Of a DNA stretch of 64,000 nucleotides, positions 43,555 through 51,673 are shown one piece after another. The number at the start of each line of letters is the position of its first letter. The first letter of the stretch is position 1. The notes under the pieces were generated by a model. That model saw nothing but the letters and a program-made list of their open reading frames with translations. It searched no databases and was not told the DNA's origin. The DNA comes from Fidelibacterota bacterium. Lineage in GTDB: Bacteria > Fidelibacterota > UBA8477 > JABMPR01. The stretch spans positions 1-64,000 of the forward strand of contig JABHBL010000056.1 of assembly GCA_018673925.1 (NCBI GenBank), written 5' to 3'. Both the position numbers and the translations under genes were made by a program.

Positions 43555-44832
43555 TTACTTCGGTGATTTTCGCCCAGAGGGTCTTCGGCGTTTGGGGCGA
43601 CTTCCGCCCCCACCTGAATTCGCAGGTCTCGATTTTTTCCGCAAACCATATGGCACTGCAGCATCTTTAGCTGCCACCTCAGGTTTATAATTCAAAAAGG
43701 GATGTTCAGAAATAGTTTTGATTTTTTGCTTTATCAATTTTTCAATATCGCGGAGATAGGCTTTCTCTTCCTCATCACAAAAAGAAAGGGCGATACCGCT
43801 GGCCCCAGCTCTCCCTGTTCTACCAATTCGGTGCACATAGGTCTCGGATATATTGGGTAAGTCATAGTTTACTACGTGGGACAATTCCTCAACATCAATA
43901 CCCCGTGCGGCAATGTCTGTTGCAACAAGTACTTTGGTCTCGCCACTCTTAAAATTTCCCAATGCCCGCTGGCGTGCTGTTTGTGATTTATTGCTGTGAA
44001 TCGCTTCAGCTGCAATACCTGCTCGATCCAATAACTTGACTATTTTATTCGCACCATGTTTAGTCCGGGAAAAAACAAGGACTGATTCCATGGGCATCGT
44101 GTTTAGCAGGTGAATGAGAAGTTTTGTTTTGCCAGGCTTGCTGACAAAGTAAACGGCTTGTTCCACTTTCTCGGCCGTGGTCTGATCTGGTGTCACAGAC
44201 ACCTTTTCAGGATTGCCCAGAATTTTTCGAGAAAGGGCAACAATATCTGGGGGCATGGTTGCAGAGAAAAACAAGGATTGGCGCTTGGTTGGCAATAAGG
44301 CTATGAGCTTGCGAATATCATGGATAAAACCCATATCCAACATCCTGTCTGCCTCGTCCAGGACTGAATATTCAACATCCTTCAAACTGATAAATCCCTG
44401 TCCAATTAGATCAAGGAGACGCCCTGGGGTTGCAACGAGTACATCAACACCCCGCTCAAGAATTCTGGTCTGTGCTCCCTGTTTTACACCACCAAATATG
44501 ACGGTGTTTTTAATGCCGGTATGCTCCCCATATACACTAAAACTCTCTCCTATCTGGATAGCAAGTTCCCGAGTGGGGGTAACTATGAGAGCTTTAATCT
44601 TCCGATGGCCTCGATGGTTCTGCTTATTCTGATGTTTGAGATAAAGATGTTGGAGAATGGGTATGGCAAAAGCGGCCGTTTTTCCTGTGCCCGTCTGAGC
44701 GCATCCAAGCAGATCTTTGCCCCGTAATAGAATAGGAATGGATTGTTCCTGAATGGGAGTTGGATTGGTATAGCCTTCGGCACTCAATGCCCTGAGGATT
44801 GGGTCAATAACCCCTAACTGTTGAAAGGTCAT
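43555..44832 (-). CDS. rhlE: DEAD-box RNA helicase, RhlE type
   Basis: A 425-residue ATP-dependent RNA helicase. The Q motif (PTPIQEQ) is followed by Walker A AQTGTGKT (45-52), PTRELA, DEAD ([13 protein letters not shown]), SAT (FFSATMP), [10 protein letters not shown] and [10 protein letters not shown]. After the two RecA domains a short basic tail rich in Arg, Gly, Ser and Lys (last 40 residues) suggests RNA binding, as in RhlE. It lies nine bases after the larger DEAD-box gene, so the two helicases are likely co-transcribed. This fits cold-adapted RNA metabolism. Confidence 0.92.
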   Translation of the reverse strand: MTFQQLGVIDPILRALSAEGYTNPTPIQEQSIPILLRGKDLLGCAQTGTGKTAAFAIPILQHLYLKHQNKQNHRGHRKIKALIVTPTRELAIQIGESFSVYGEHTGIKNTVIFGGVKQGAQTRILERGVDVLVATPGRLLDLIGQGFISLKDVEYSVLDEADRMLDMGFIHDIRKLIALLPTKRQSLFFSATMPPDIVALSRKILGNPEKVSVTPDQTTAEKVEQAVYFVSKPGKTKLLIHLLNTMPMESVLVFSRTKHGANKIVKLLDRAGIAAEAIHSNKSQTARQRALGNFKSGETKVLVATDIAARGIDVEELSHVVNYDLPNISETYVHRIGRTGRAGASGIALSFCDEEEKAYLRDIEKLIKQKIKTISEHPFLNYKPEVAAKDAAVPYGLRKKSRPANSGGGGSRPKRRRPSGRKSPK

Positions 44833-44841
44833 ACTAGGCTA

Positions 44842-46644
44842 TCACTTCTTACGACTTCGTCGCGGGCTAATGCCGCTCTTTTTACTTCGGCCGCCACGTC
44901 TACCACTCTGACTCATTCCATATTCTTTTTGTTTGGAGAATTTTTTCTTCTTCGTTGGTAAAGGAGTTGGCTTGTCTGTGGAAATTTCCAGCTGAACTTT
45001 GACGCCTTCATGTTCCTGGCCATGCAATTTGTCTACGAGCTTATTCACCACGCCTTGTTCAATATCGAAGAAGGCAAATTTTTTCATAATTTCTATGGCA
45101 CCCACATCAGCATCATTAGAATTTAGAGTTTTATTAATTAAACCAATCAAGCGTGTTGGAGTTAAATCGTTTTTCATTCCCAAGTTAATAAACAATCTGG
45201 TGAAAGTTTTATGGTGGGGACCTTGCTCTCGCCGGCTATCCACCCTATCACCTCTATCACCCCGTTTGTTTCTATCTCGTCGGCCTGGGCGTTCTCCACG
45301 TTCTGGTTTGTCATTTGCTGAAACATTGATATCAGTAGCATGCTTGTAGTAGGCCAGGAAACGATTGAATTCGGCTGACACAAAATGCTTAATAAGTTCT
45401 TCCCGACTCAACCATTCCAGCTTTTCATAGATGGCTGGCATGAAGGGACCGATTTGCTTATCATCAACTTCAACTTTTTCGATTTTATCAATGAGAGAGT
45501 ATAGCTGCTTGGAACAAATATCTTGACCTGTGGGGACAAGTTCTTTGTTGAATTTTAGTTTGAACTTATTTTCTATTGATCTAATTTTTCCAAACTCACG
45601 GGTGTGAATGATGGCAATGGAGATACCACTTTTCCCAGCTCTTCCGGTTCTACCGCTTCGATGTATATAGACTTCTGAATCATCGGGGAGGTTGTAGTTG
45701 ACCACATGCGTTAGATCGTTAATATCCAGTCCTCGTGCAGCCACATCAGTTGCTACCAGAATCTGTAACTTTTTTGATCTAAACCTTTTCATCACTTCAT
45801 CGCGCTGTGCCTGAGATAGTTCACCATGGAGCGCATCAGCATTGTATCCGTCATGCATAAATTTGTGTGCAACATCTTTGGTCTCCTGTCTTGTTCGACA
45901 AAAAACCAGACCATAAATGTTTGGATTTGAATCGGCGATTCGCTTTAGAACTTCATATCTATTCTTAGCCTGAACCATATAATAAATATGCCTGACGTTA
46001 GCAGCACCCGTATTCATCTTAGTGGCAGCGATTTCAATGGGGTTGTTCATGTAAGTCTTGGTCATCCGCTGCACTTCTTTTGACATCGTTGCCGAGAAAA
46101 GGAGTGTCTGTTTAGTTGAAGAAGTCTGTGCAAGGATAGCGTCAAGATCTTCCTTAAAACCCATGTTAAGCATTTCGTCAGCTTCATCCAAAACGACCCG
46201 CTCTACATTTCCCAGAAGCAGTCTTTTTCGTTTTATTAAATCTTTGGCTCGACCAGGTGTGGCAACCACGATTTGAGCAGCTTTTCTCAGTGCTCTAATT
46301 TGAGTGTCAATCGGGGCGCCGCCATAAACTGGGACAACACCGATTTCTTTGATGTTCTTTGCGAAATTATTCAAATCCTTTGAAATCTGGATACAGAGTT
46401 CCCTGGTGGGACAAAGGATGAGTGTCTGTGTTCTTTTATCTTCAGGTTTGGTGAGGTGTACAGCAGGTAAACCAAAAGCACCGGTTTTCCCTGTCCCCGT
46501 TTGAGCAAAGGCAACTAGATCCTGAGTTGAGGTTAACAGGTGTGGTATTGTCTTTTCCTGAATAGGGGTTGGGTTTTCAAAACCCAGTTTTTGAATAGCC
46601 TGGACAATGTCATCATATAGGCCGAGTTGAGCGAAAGCATTCAT
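44842..46644 (-). CDS. deaD: DEAD-box RNA helicase, DeaD/CsdA type
   Basis: About 600 residues from the ATG at 46644 (a TTG six codons earlier is less likely). Motifs are Walker A AQTGTGKT (47-54), PTRELCIQ, VLDEADEMLNMGF, LFSATMS, ATDVAARGLD and HRSGRTGRAG. After the helicase core comes an Arg/Asp/Gly-rich linker (GRRDRNKRGDRGDR). A DbpA-type RNA-binding domain follows (FTRLFINLGMKNDLTPTRLIG to about residue 565), then a basic tail. DeaD acts in ribosome assembly and mRNA turnover at low temperature. A 274-base region with several palindromes precedes the gene. Confidence 0.92.
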   Translation of the reverse strand: MNAFAQLGLYDDIVQAIQKLGFENPTPIQEKTIPHLLTSTQDLVAFAQTGTGKTGAFGLPAVHLTKPEDKRTQTLILCPTRELCIQISKDLNNFAKNIKEIGVVPVYGGAPIDTQIRALRKAAQIVVATPGRAKDLIKRKRLLLGNVERVVLDEADEMLNMGFKEDLDAILAQTSSTKQTLLFSATMSKEVQRMTKTYMNNPIEIAATKMNTGAANVRHIYYMVQAKNRYEVLKRIADSNPNIYGLVFCRTRQETKDVAHKFMHDGYNADALHGELSQAQRDEVMKRFRSKKLQILVATDVAARGLDINDLTHVVNYNLPDDSEVYIHRSGRTGRAGKSGISIAIIHTREFGKIRSIENKFKLKFNKELVPTGQDICSKQLYSLIDKIEKVEVDDKQIGPFMPAIYEKLEWLSREELIKHFVSAEFNRFLAYYKHATDINVSANDKPERGERPGRRDRNKRGDRGDRVDSRREQGPHHKTFTRLFINLGMKNDLTPTRLIGLINKTLNSNDADVGAIEIMKKFAFFDIEQGVVNKLVDKLHGQEHEGVKVQLEISTDKPTPLPTKKKKFSKQKEYGMSQSGRRGGRSKKSGISPRRSRKK

Positions 46645-46810
46645 CGTGTTAGTTTGATCCAATTAATATTTAGTATGTTGTTATTTTCATTTCGTTTAGT
46701 ATAAACGCGTTCACCCCTGCAACTAACCATATCTGAAAATGAGAGCAAATCGGTGTTTTTTGATTTGAATGGCGACAGATAAGGGATATAGCCTATTTAC
46801 ATTGCCCAAA

Positions 46811-46894
46811 AACCATTTAGCAGACCCCAAATGGTTCAAATTTGGAGGAAGATCTCAGGACTTCCTGATCATGACGGAGAAGCGACGTCGCTTC
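46811..46894. repeat. cluster of palindromes between the SGNH hydrolase and deaD genes
   Basis: Within the 274-base non-coding gap I see AACCATTT/AAATGGTT (46811-46818 and 46829-46836), TCAGGA-CT-TCCTGA (46855-46868) and a perfect 16-bp palindrome GAAGCGACGTCGCTTC (46879-46894). They could form the end of the hydrolase transcript or a structured deaD leader. No open frame is supported here. Confidence 0.6.
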
Positions 46895-46918
46895 AACCAC
46901 CCATACTATTGCCTATAC

Positions 46919-47611
46919 TCAGGATCCTTTGCTTAGTTCCTTGAGTGCATGCTTAAGCAGTTTAGACATTTTGATATAGCCGGTCTTATTGGGATGCACT
47001 CCATCATAGGTGTACTTTTGCTTTAGACCATTTTTACTGTCTGCCATGGGAGCAAAATAATCCAGATAAGTGATCCCATTTGCTTCGGCATAACCTTGCA
47101 ACATTTTGTTCAGCTCCACGATTTTCTCTGCTGGCTGAATCTCTTTCTTCCAGGGATACTCATAAGCCGGCAACACAGATGACAGCACAACATGTATATG
47201 GTTGGCAAGGGCTAATTCACACATAGAAACGATATAACCATGGATCTCATCCAGCGACATGGGCCCAGTATTCCCTGCAATATCATTTGTCCCTGCCAGA
47301 ATGACCACCACATCAGGTTTAAGATCGATGACATCCTGCCTGAAGCGCAGTAGCATTTGCGGTGTGGTTTGTCCGCTGATCCCTCTAGCGATATATTTTG
47401 AAGATTCAAAGAATTCAGGATAAAATTTGGGCCAGCCCTCTGTAATGGAGTTCCCCATAAGCACCACCCGAGATTCTCCTGCCGTGGGGGGGCTCAGTTG
47501 TTGGTTTTCCTTCTGGAAGCGCTTCAGATTTGCCCAATCCTGAGCCACTAACTCCGGAGATGATCCGATCATCAATAGAGCGATAATGGGAATATGACAC
47601 AAAAATCTCAT
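46919..47611 (-). CDS. exported SGNH/GDSL hydrolase
   Basis: About 230 residues. The ATG at 47611 is preferred: GAGGAG lies about ten bases upstream and the result is a proper signal peptide (hydrophobic residues 5-16, ending LVA). An in-frame ATG at 47647 would bury that. The SGNH blocks are GNSITEGWP (Ser), ARGISGQTTPQ (Gly), AGTNDIAGN (Asn) and YDGVHPNKTGY (Asp and His). The protein should be a periplasmic or secreted esterase, perhaps acting on an acetylated glycan. It is downstream of a small membrane protein gene. Confidence 0.88.
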   Translation of the reverse strand: MRFLCHIPIIALLMIGSSPELVAQDWANLKRFQKENQQLSPPTAGESRVVLMGNSITEGWPKFYPEFFESSKYIARGISGQTTPQMLLRFRQDVIDLKPDVVVILAGTNDIAGNTGPMSLDEIHGYIVSMCELALANHIHVVLSSVLPAYEYPWKKEIQPAEKIVELNKMLQGYAEANGITYLDYFAPMADSKNGLKQKYTYDGVHPNKTGYIKMSKLLKHALKELSKGS

Positions 47612-47680
47612 GCTTTTGATTCTCCTCAATTCTTTAATGGAAGACATTCGTACAGAACAGGATGTGCAGTTTACATTTTT

Positions 47681-48316
47681 TTATAACCAGCCCAACCCAA
47701 AGCCAAAAATCAATACAGCAAGTACATCAACACCCCAGATGGTCCCAACGGTGATCAGCTTTTGTTTCATGGTAGGCATATCATAGACCCAGAAAGCAAC
47801 CACAAAAAAGGTGAGGTATCCAAACAGGAATATAAGCCATGGAGTATTTGCATCCCAGTAAGCCCAATCCCAGGTGAGGGCATCAACAGCATTGAGCAGT
47901 ATCTCGATAAACACGCAAAAAATGGAGCCAGCTATCGCTATGAACCATCTATTCGGTACGCCGAGAATCTTATCCTCTTTGTTGGGAAGTAAGAATTTTG
48001 TCCAAATAATACCCGACACGGCAAACATAAACATGATCTCAATGTTCAACCCGATAAGTATGAGGTATGCCGTATCCCCTGGTGCGCACCAGAGTGGTGC
48101 CCAACCTGCCAGCTTAAAAATAACGGAGTTCATGATCTCATTGAACCAGTCCATCCCCCAAAAGGCCAAACCGGCTAGAACAGCGACGTAATTTTTTTTC
48201 TCCATCTCAATAGCATAGACATAAAATACAAACGCCAGTAATGGAATGACATACCATTGGAAGTTTGAACCATCCCGCAGAATAGTCATCGCTTGTTGTG
48301 AAAAATCGCTGGGCAT
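47681..48316 (-). CDS. multi-pass membrane protein of unknown function
   Basis: A 211-residue integral membrane protein with about six hydrophobic segments. Trp-rich stretches such as FWGMDWFNEIMN and ALTWDWAYWDANTPWL lie at the membrane interfaces. It has no catalytic motif I recognise. CAGAGGGGAG just upstream of the ATG supports the start. It is separated from the upstream DUF4199 gene by a strong terminator and precedes the SGNH hydrolase gene by 69 bases, so co-transcription with the hydrolase is possible. Confidence 0.75.
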   Translation of the reverse strand: MPSDFSQQAMTILRDGSNFQWYVIPLLAFVFYVYAIEMEKKNYVAVLAGLAFWGMDWFNEIMNSVIFKLAGWAPLWCAPGDTAYLILIGLNIEIMFMFAVSGIIWTKFLLPNKEDKILGVPNRWFIAIAGSIFCVFIEILLNAVDALTWDWAYWDANTPWLIFLFGYLTFFVVAFWVYDMPTMKQKLITVGTIWGVDVLAVLIFGFGLGWL

Positions 48317-48389
48317 AATGTCTCCCCTCTGTTTTGAATTTGAGACAAACTAATCGTCTGGATTGAAAGAAAAAGCAGAATGAGAATTA

Positions 48390-48422
48390 AAAAGGTCCCA
48401 GGATATATTCCTGGGACCTTTT
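48390..48422 (-). terminator. strong bidirectional terminator after the DUF4199 gene
   Basis: A perfect 14-bp stem (AAAAGGTCCCAGGA with TCCTGGGACCTTTT) around a TATAT loop, 28 bases past the stop of the DUF4199 gene. A- and T-runs flank both sides. Confidence 0.92.
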
Positions 48423-48449
48423 AATACAACTCATACTAATGTATTGAGA

Positions 48450-48947
48450 TTACTCTGAGACATCACCCTCTGGCTTGATCTTCAGGAAAAAAGCTACAAT
48501 AGCACTTGTGATTACACCCATCACCGGAGCAAAGATCGTACTCTGAATGATGTAATTTTTGAGGTTAAAATATGCTTCTGCTTCTTCCAGTGTGGTTAGA
48601 CCATTCGCGACACCATAACTGATTGCATTTTCAAAATAGTGTGGGCTTATGACATATGCAGTTATCAGTTGTCCAAAGGGGCTTAGTATTCCAACGATAA
48701 GTGAAATAACTACACCGCTAAGGAAACCCTCCTTGTATGTCATTTTCCCATTAAAATCGGTAGCTCGCTTATCCCTTAAGGCGAACACATAAACAGCTAT
48801 GGCTATAGGCGCAAAAACATTCGTATAGGTCGCGTGCTTCTCAATGTGAGTACTATGTAGACCAGTGACTCGCTCCAGGAGCATCCAGACCAGGGTCACA
48901 CCCATAAAGATGAGCCCCCATTTTATTTCTGTTTTATATTTCTGCAT
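48450..48947 (-). CDS. DUF4199 family membrane protein
   Basis: A 165-residue inner-membrane protein with four hydrophobic segments. The family pattern is an N-terminal IKWGLIFMGVTLVWML, a cytosolic loop with MTYKEGFLSGVVIS, and a final pair of helices before a charged tail. DUF4199 is widespread in the Bacteroidota and relatives; its function is unknown. AGGAGG stands four bases before the ATG, one of the best ribosome sites in the window. It is eight bases after the VOC gene and closed by the terminator at 48390-48422. Confidence 0.85.
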   Translation of the reverse strand: MQKYKTEIKWGLIFMGVTLVWMLLERVTGLHSTHIEKHATYTNVFAPIAIAVYVFALRDKRATDFNGKMTYKEGFLSGVVISLIVGILSPFGQLITAYVISPHYFENAISYGVANGLTTLEEAEAYFNLKNYIIQSTIFAPVMGVITSAIVAFFLKIKPEGDVSE

Positions 48948-48955
48948 GGTGCCTC

Positions 48956-49333
48956 CTATTGCCTAGAATGGATTCCGATGGAATTACCTTCACTATCTTC
49001 AAGGATGGCAACAAAACCATGTTCACCAATGGCATGTTTGGGAACCAGGACCTTGCCTCCAGCTGCGACCACACGACCCTCCTCCTGAGCACAATCAGCT
49101 GAGTTAAAGTAGACCATGGTTCCACCCTTTCCCGGTGAATATCCATCACTCTTGACCAGAGCACCAGATGCATAGAGACCATTTTCGACCCCAGGAAAAC
49201 CCATTAGTTTTTCATCTGCAAAACTAAAATCTTCGAATTCCCCGCACTGGAGCACTGACTTATAAAAATGGACTGCCCTCACCATATCTTCAACATAGAT
49301 TTCAAACCAACCAACAACATTTGCTTGACTCAT
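48956..49333 (-). CDS. VOC-family glyoxalase-like protein
   Basis: A 125-residue vicinal-oxygen-chelate fold protein. WFEIYVEDMVRAVHFYKSVL is the first beta-alpha unit, followed by GTMVYFNSADC and GFVAILEDSEGNSIGIHS with a metal-ligand Glu. It is related to the small 'glyoxalase/bleomycin resistance' proteins whose substrates are mostly unknown. AAGGAG stands seven bases before the ATG. It forms a two-gene unit with the DUF4199 protein. Confidence 0.87.
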   Translation of the reverse strand: MSQANVVGWFEIYVEDMVRAVHFYKSVLQCGEFEDFSFADEKLMGFPGVENGLYASGALVKSDGYSPGKGGTMVYFNSADCAQEEGRVVAAGGKVLVPKHAIGEHGFVAILEDSEGNSIGIHSRQ

Positions 49334-49432
49334 AATTAACTCCTTAACTTGAATAAATATATGACTCCAGCGGTCACCTTTTAATATTCACCTCATTCAG
49401 ATGAAATACAAGTCTGTTTAGAGTTCAGATTT

Positions 49433-50026
49433 TTAGCTACGGTATTTGTCGGATAGACCCACACCATTCAGGATCATGGGTGTGATTTTTTCAATGCGAT
49501 TGAGTTTTGTTTCTGCTCGTTTTGTATTGGAAATATAGTCAGCATATTCCCGCCGTTTTGAGAGGTTCAATGCATCAAAACTGGAACTTAACTTTGCTTG
49601 GGTTTTTAAAATTTTTTCGAGTTCATCAGGAATAATAAGAGGCTTTTGGGTGTCTGCTTTTAATTCTTTACCAGCTTTCTGGTTATCAATGGCTTCCAGA
49701 GTGTAGGACTTCACCACAGCTATGTTGATTTCATCCGCATGCTGGAAACGCATCTGGCGTTGGGCCTTAGTTATACCCTCCTGAGCATTTACAAGCAGAC
49801 CCTTTTCATCTTTTAACAGAGCGCCCTGGTAGTACCACAAACTGACAAATGATTTATATCCACCAATACTGACAATATTCTTTTTCTCATACATGTAAAC
49901 AGGACCACCCCACTTGATGGTCTCTTCTAAACCCAGTTCTAATAATGCTTTTCTAAGTTTAGACAGGGCTTTCGCCCAATGGGGTTGATTTTGGATATAT
50001 TGATTTACACTTTTAGCTCTGTACAT
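49433..50026 (-). CDS. YdeI-like DUF1801 protein
   Basis: A 197-residue soluble protein. The N-terminal 110 residues follow the DUF1801 pattern: LRKALLELGLEETIKWGGPVYMY with SIGGYKSFVSLWYYQGALL. The C-terminal 85 residues match the YdeI bacteriocin-protection-like helical tail (FDALNLSKRREYADYISNTKRAETKLNRIEKI, in part). YdeI in Bacillus has been linked to antimicrobial-peptide tolerance; the mechanism is unclear. It stands alone, 99 bases from its downstream neighbour. Confidence 0.83.
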   Translation of the reverse strand: MYRAKSVNQYIQNQPHWAKALSKLRKALLELGLEETIKWGGPVYMYEKKNIVSIGGYKSFVSLWYYQGALLKDEKGLLVNAQEGITKAQRQMRFQHADEINIAVVKSYTLEAIDNQKAGKELKADTQKPLIIPDELEKILKTQAKLSSSFDALNLSKRREYADYISNTKRAETKLNRIEKITPMILNGVGLSDKYRS

Positions 50027-50054
50027 AATTTAGTCTTGCTTGAGATTTTGAGAG

Positions 50055-51332
50055 TTATCTACTCCGACGACTCACCAGTTTATTTAGGAAAGTTGATTTT
50101 AATGGCTCAATGGCCATGAGAGCCTTAACGGGAGATGTTTTTTCGAGCAGACTTAAGACCCTACCAAGGGTTCGATGACTGAATCCATCATAGTCATAAA
50201 AGATAAGATCTGACAACTTGCCTCGCTCAATGGCCATGGCGGCATATTTATCGAAGCTGCTTTCCGGTGTGTAAATTCTTTGCGGGCGTGCCTTCATTGT
50301 GGCTGAGCCCGTAGTGCAATAAGTAGGACAGACACCGCAACCGAGACAAACCTCCTCATCTCGAACTGCTTTCTGTTTTTTACGACCATCCTTTTCATAT
50401 TTCACCATTTCAATGGCATCCACCGGGCAGGCAGATTCGCATTTCGCACATCCCGTACAGGTCTCCTCATTGATATCCAGGATCCAACTGGATGACACGA
50501 TGGCATTATTCATATCAAAGGTTTTAATAGCCTCCATCATACCACAGCAACATCCACAACAATTACAGATATAACTCAGGTCGTTCTGAACATTATCTCC
50601 AGTCTGAGCCAATCCAGCTTCCTTGCTCATTTCCAGAAGTCTCATGGATTCAGACTCGGAAATATGTTGCGCCAGACCATTATGAACCAGAACATCTGCT
50701 GCCCCACCAAATGAGAGACAATTATTTTGCTCATGATCACAAGCCTTGCCTAAATGTTCAGCTTTATGACGACAGGCACACAGAGAAACTGCATGAGAGC
50801 TGGCGTTTTTAACTACATGAGATGCCCGATCATAGTCCAGGATTTCGATATGATCTCCCTGGGGCAGAGATTCTTCTCGGGGTAATGAACGACCCACCTG
50901 GGTCTGTCCCTCAAAAACGGCCCGACTAAAGCGATCATTCTCAAGCATATATTTTTCAAAAAGCTGGGCAATTTCTGCCATGGGGGCGTCTGGTCTAGAC
51001 CGCATAAATGTGTATTCAAAAAAACCGATGACCACAGGTGGGAGTGCCACATAACGATGACCCTTACGCTCGATATCCACCACCAGTCCGCGATGAGCTA
51101 AATCCTGAATCAGGTCATTCAGCTTTGCTTCATCCATCTGGAGTTTTTCAGCCAACTTGGAGGTTCGAGTTGGGATCGTAGGGAAACGACGTACGAGCCT
51201 GGCTTCATCAGGCGTGAATAATAGTTCTAAAATTTTTGTAAAGGTTGGTGATGCAGGAGCACCTGTTATGTGACGGTCAAACCGTTGTTGAAGTAGGCGG
51301 TAGTCTCGATGCTCAGTGACAATATGTCCCAT
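50055..51332 (-). CDS. winged-helix / cysteine-rich 4Fe-4S protein
   Basis: About 425 residues from the ATG at 51332, which has GAGGGA five bases upstream; a TTG eight codons earlier is rejected. Residues 30-95 look like a winged-helix (LAEKLQMDEAKLNDLIQDLAHRGLV). A cysteine-rich centre follows with CACRHKAEHLGKAC (185-198) and CNCCGCCCGMM (256-266). Two ferredoxin motifs are CTGCAKCESACP (292-303) and CLGCGVCPTYC (329-339). I know similar '4Fe-4S dicluster' proteins annotated without function. The combination suggests a redox-sensing or electron-transfer role. It is divergent from pyrG across 341 bases. Confidence 0.83.
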   Translation of the reverse strand: MGHIVTEHRDYRLLQQRFDRHITGAPASPTFTKILELLFTPDEARLVRRFPTIPTRTSKLAEKLQMDEAKLNDLIQDLAHRGLVVDIERKGHRYVALPPVVIGFFEYTFMRSRPDAPMAEIAQLFEKYMLENDRFSRAVFEGQTQVGRSLPREESLPQGDHIEILDYDRASHVVKNASSHAVSLCACRHKAEHLGKACDHEQNNCLSFGGAADVLVHNGLAQHISESESMRLLEMSKEAGLAQTGDNVQNDLSYICNCCGCCCGMMEAIKTFDMNNAIVSSSWILDINEETCTGCAKCESACPVDAIEMVKYEKDGRKKQKAVRDEEVCLGCGVCPTYCTTGSATMKARPQRIYTPESSFDKYAAMAIERGKLSDLIFYDYDGFSHRTLGRVLSLLEKTSPVKALMAIEPLKSTFLNKLVSRRSR

Positions 51333-51409
51333 AGTTCCCTCGAATTGAATTAGCAAATAATATAGGTGCGAAGAGCAACAATATATGCCCTGTTTTTAAT
51401 TGAAAGAGC

Positions 51410-51437
51410 TTGGCCTTGGGAGACCTTTTGCTATATT
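51410..51437 (+). promoter_or_regulatory. possible pyrG promoter
   Basis: TTGGCC (51410-51415) and TATATT (51432-51437) with a 16-base spacer. Transcription would start near 51443 and give a leader of roughly 230 bases. Confidence 0.4.
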
Positions 51438-51440
51438 GCT

Positions 51441-51466
51441 TCACATGAGAGCTGGCATTCATGTGA
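51441..51466. promoter_or_regulatory. perfect inverted repeat at the presumed pyrG transcript start
   Basis: TCACATGA and TCATGTGA are separated by ten bases. It is either a dimer-repressor operator over the transcription start or a hairpin at the 5' end of the pyrG leader. The rest of the 51333-51673 gap shows nothing else that I can name. Confidence 0.5.
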
Positions 51467-51673
51467 CCCTAAAATTCCCCCTCATTTCCGACCTCCTAAA
51501 AGCATCCTCCCTTAAAGGTTCTGTTTTAAACCGGTGGAAGCGTCACAAACGTTAGGCCATGCATTTCAAGGTGGAAAATATCAGCCCTAAGACTCTCACA
51601 TCAGCACTGGCTCCACCAGCAAAACGAACACCCCAAAACATACTGACAATAAAAAGAAATATTTGAGGACACC

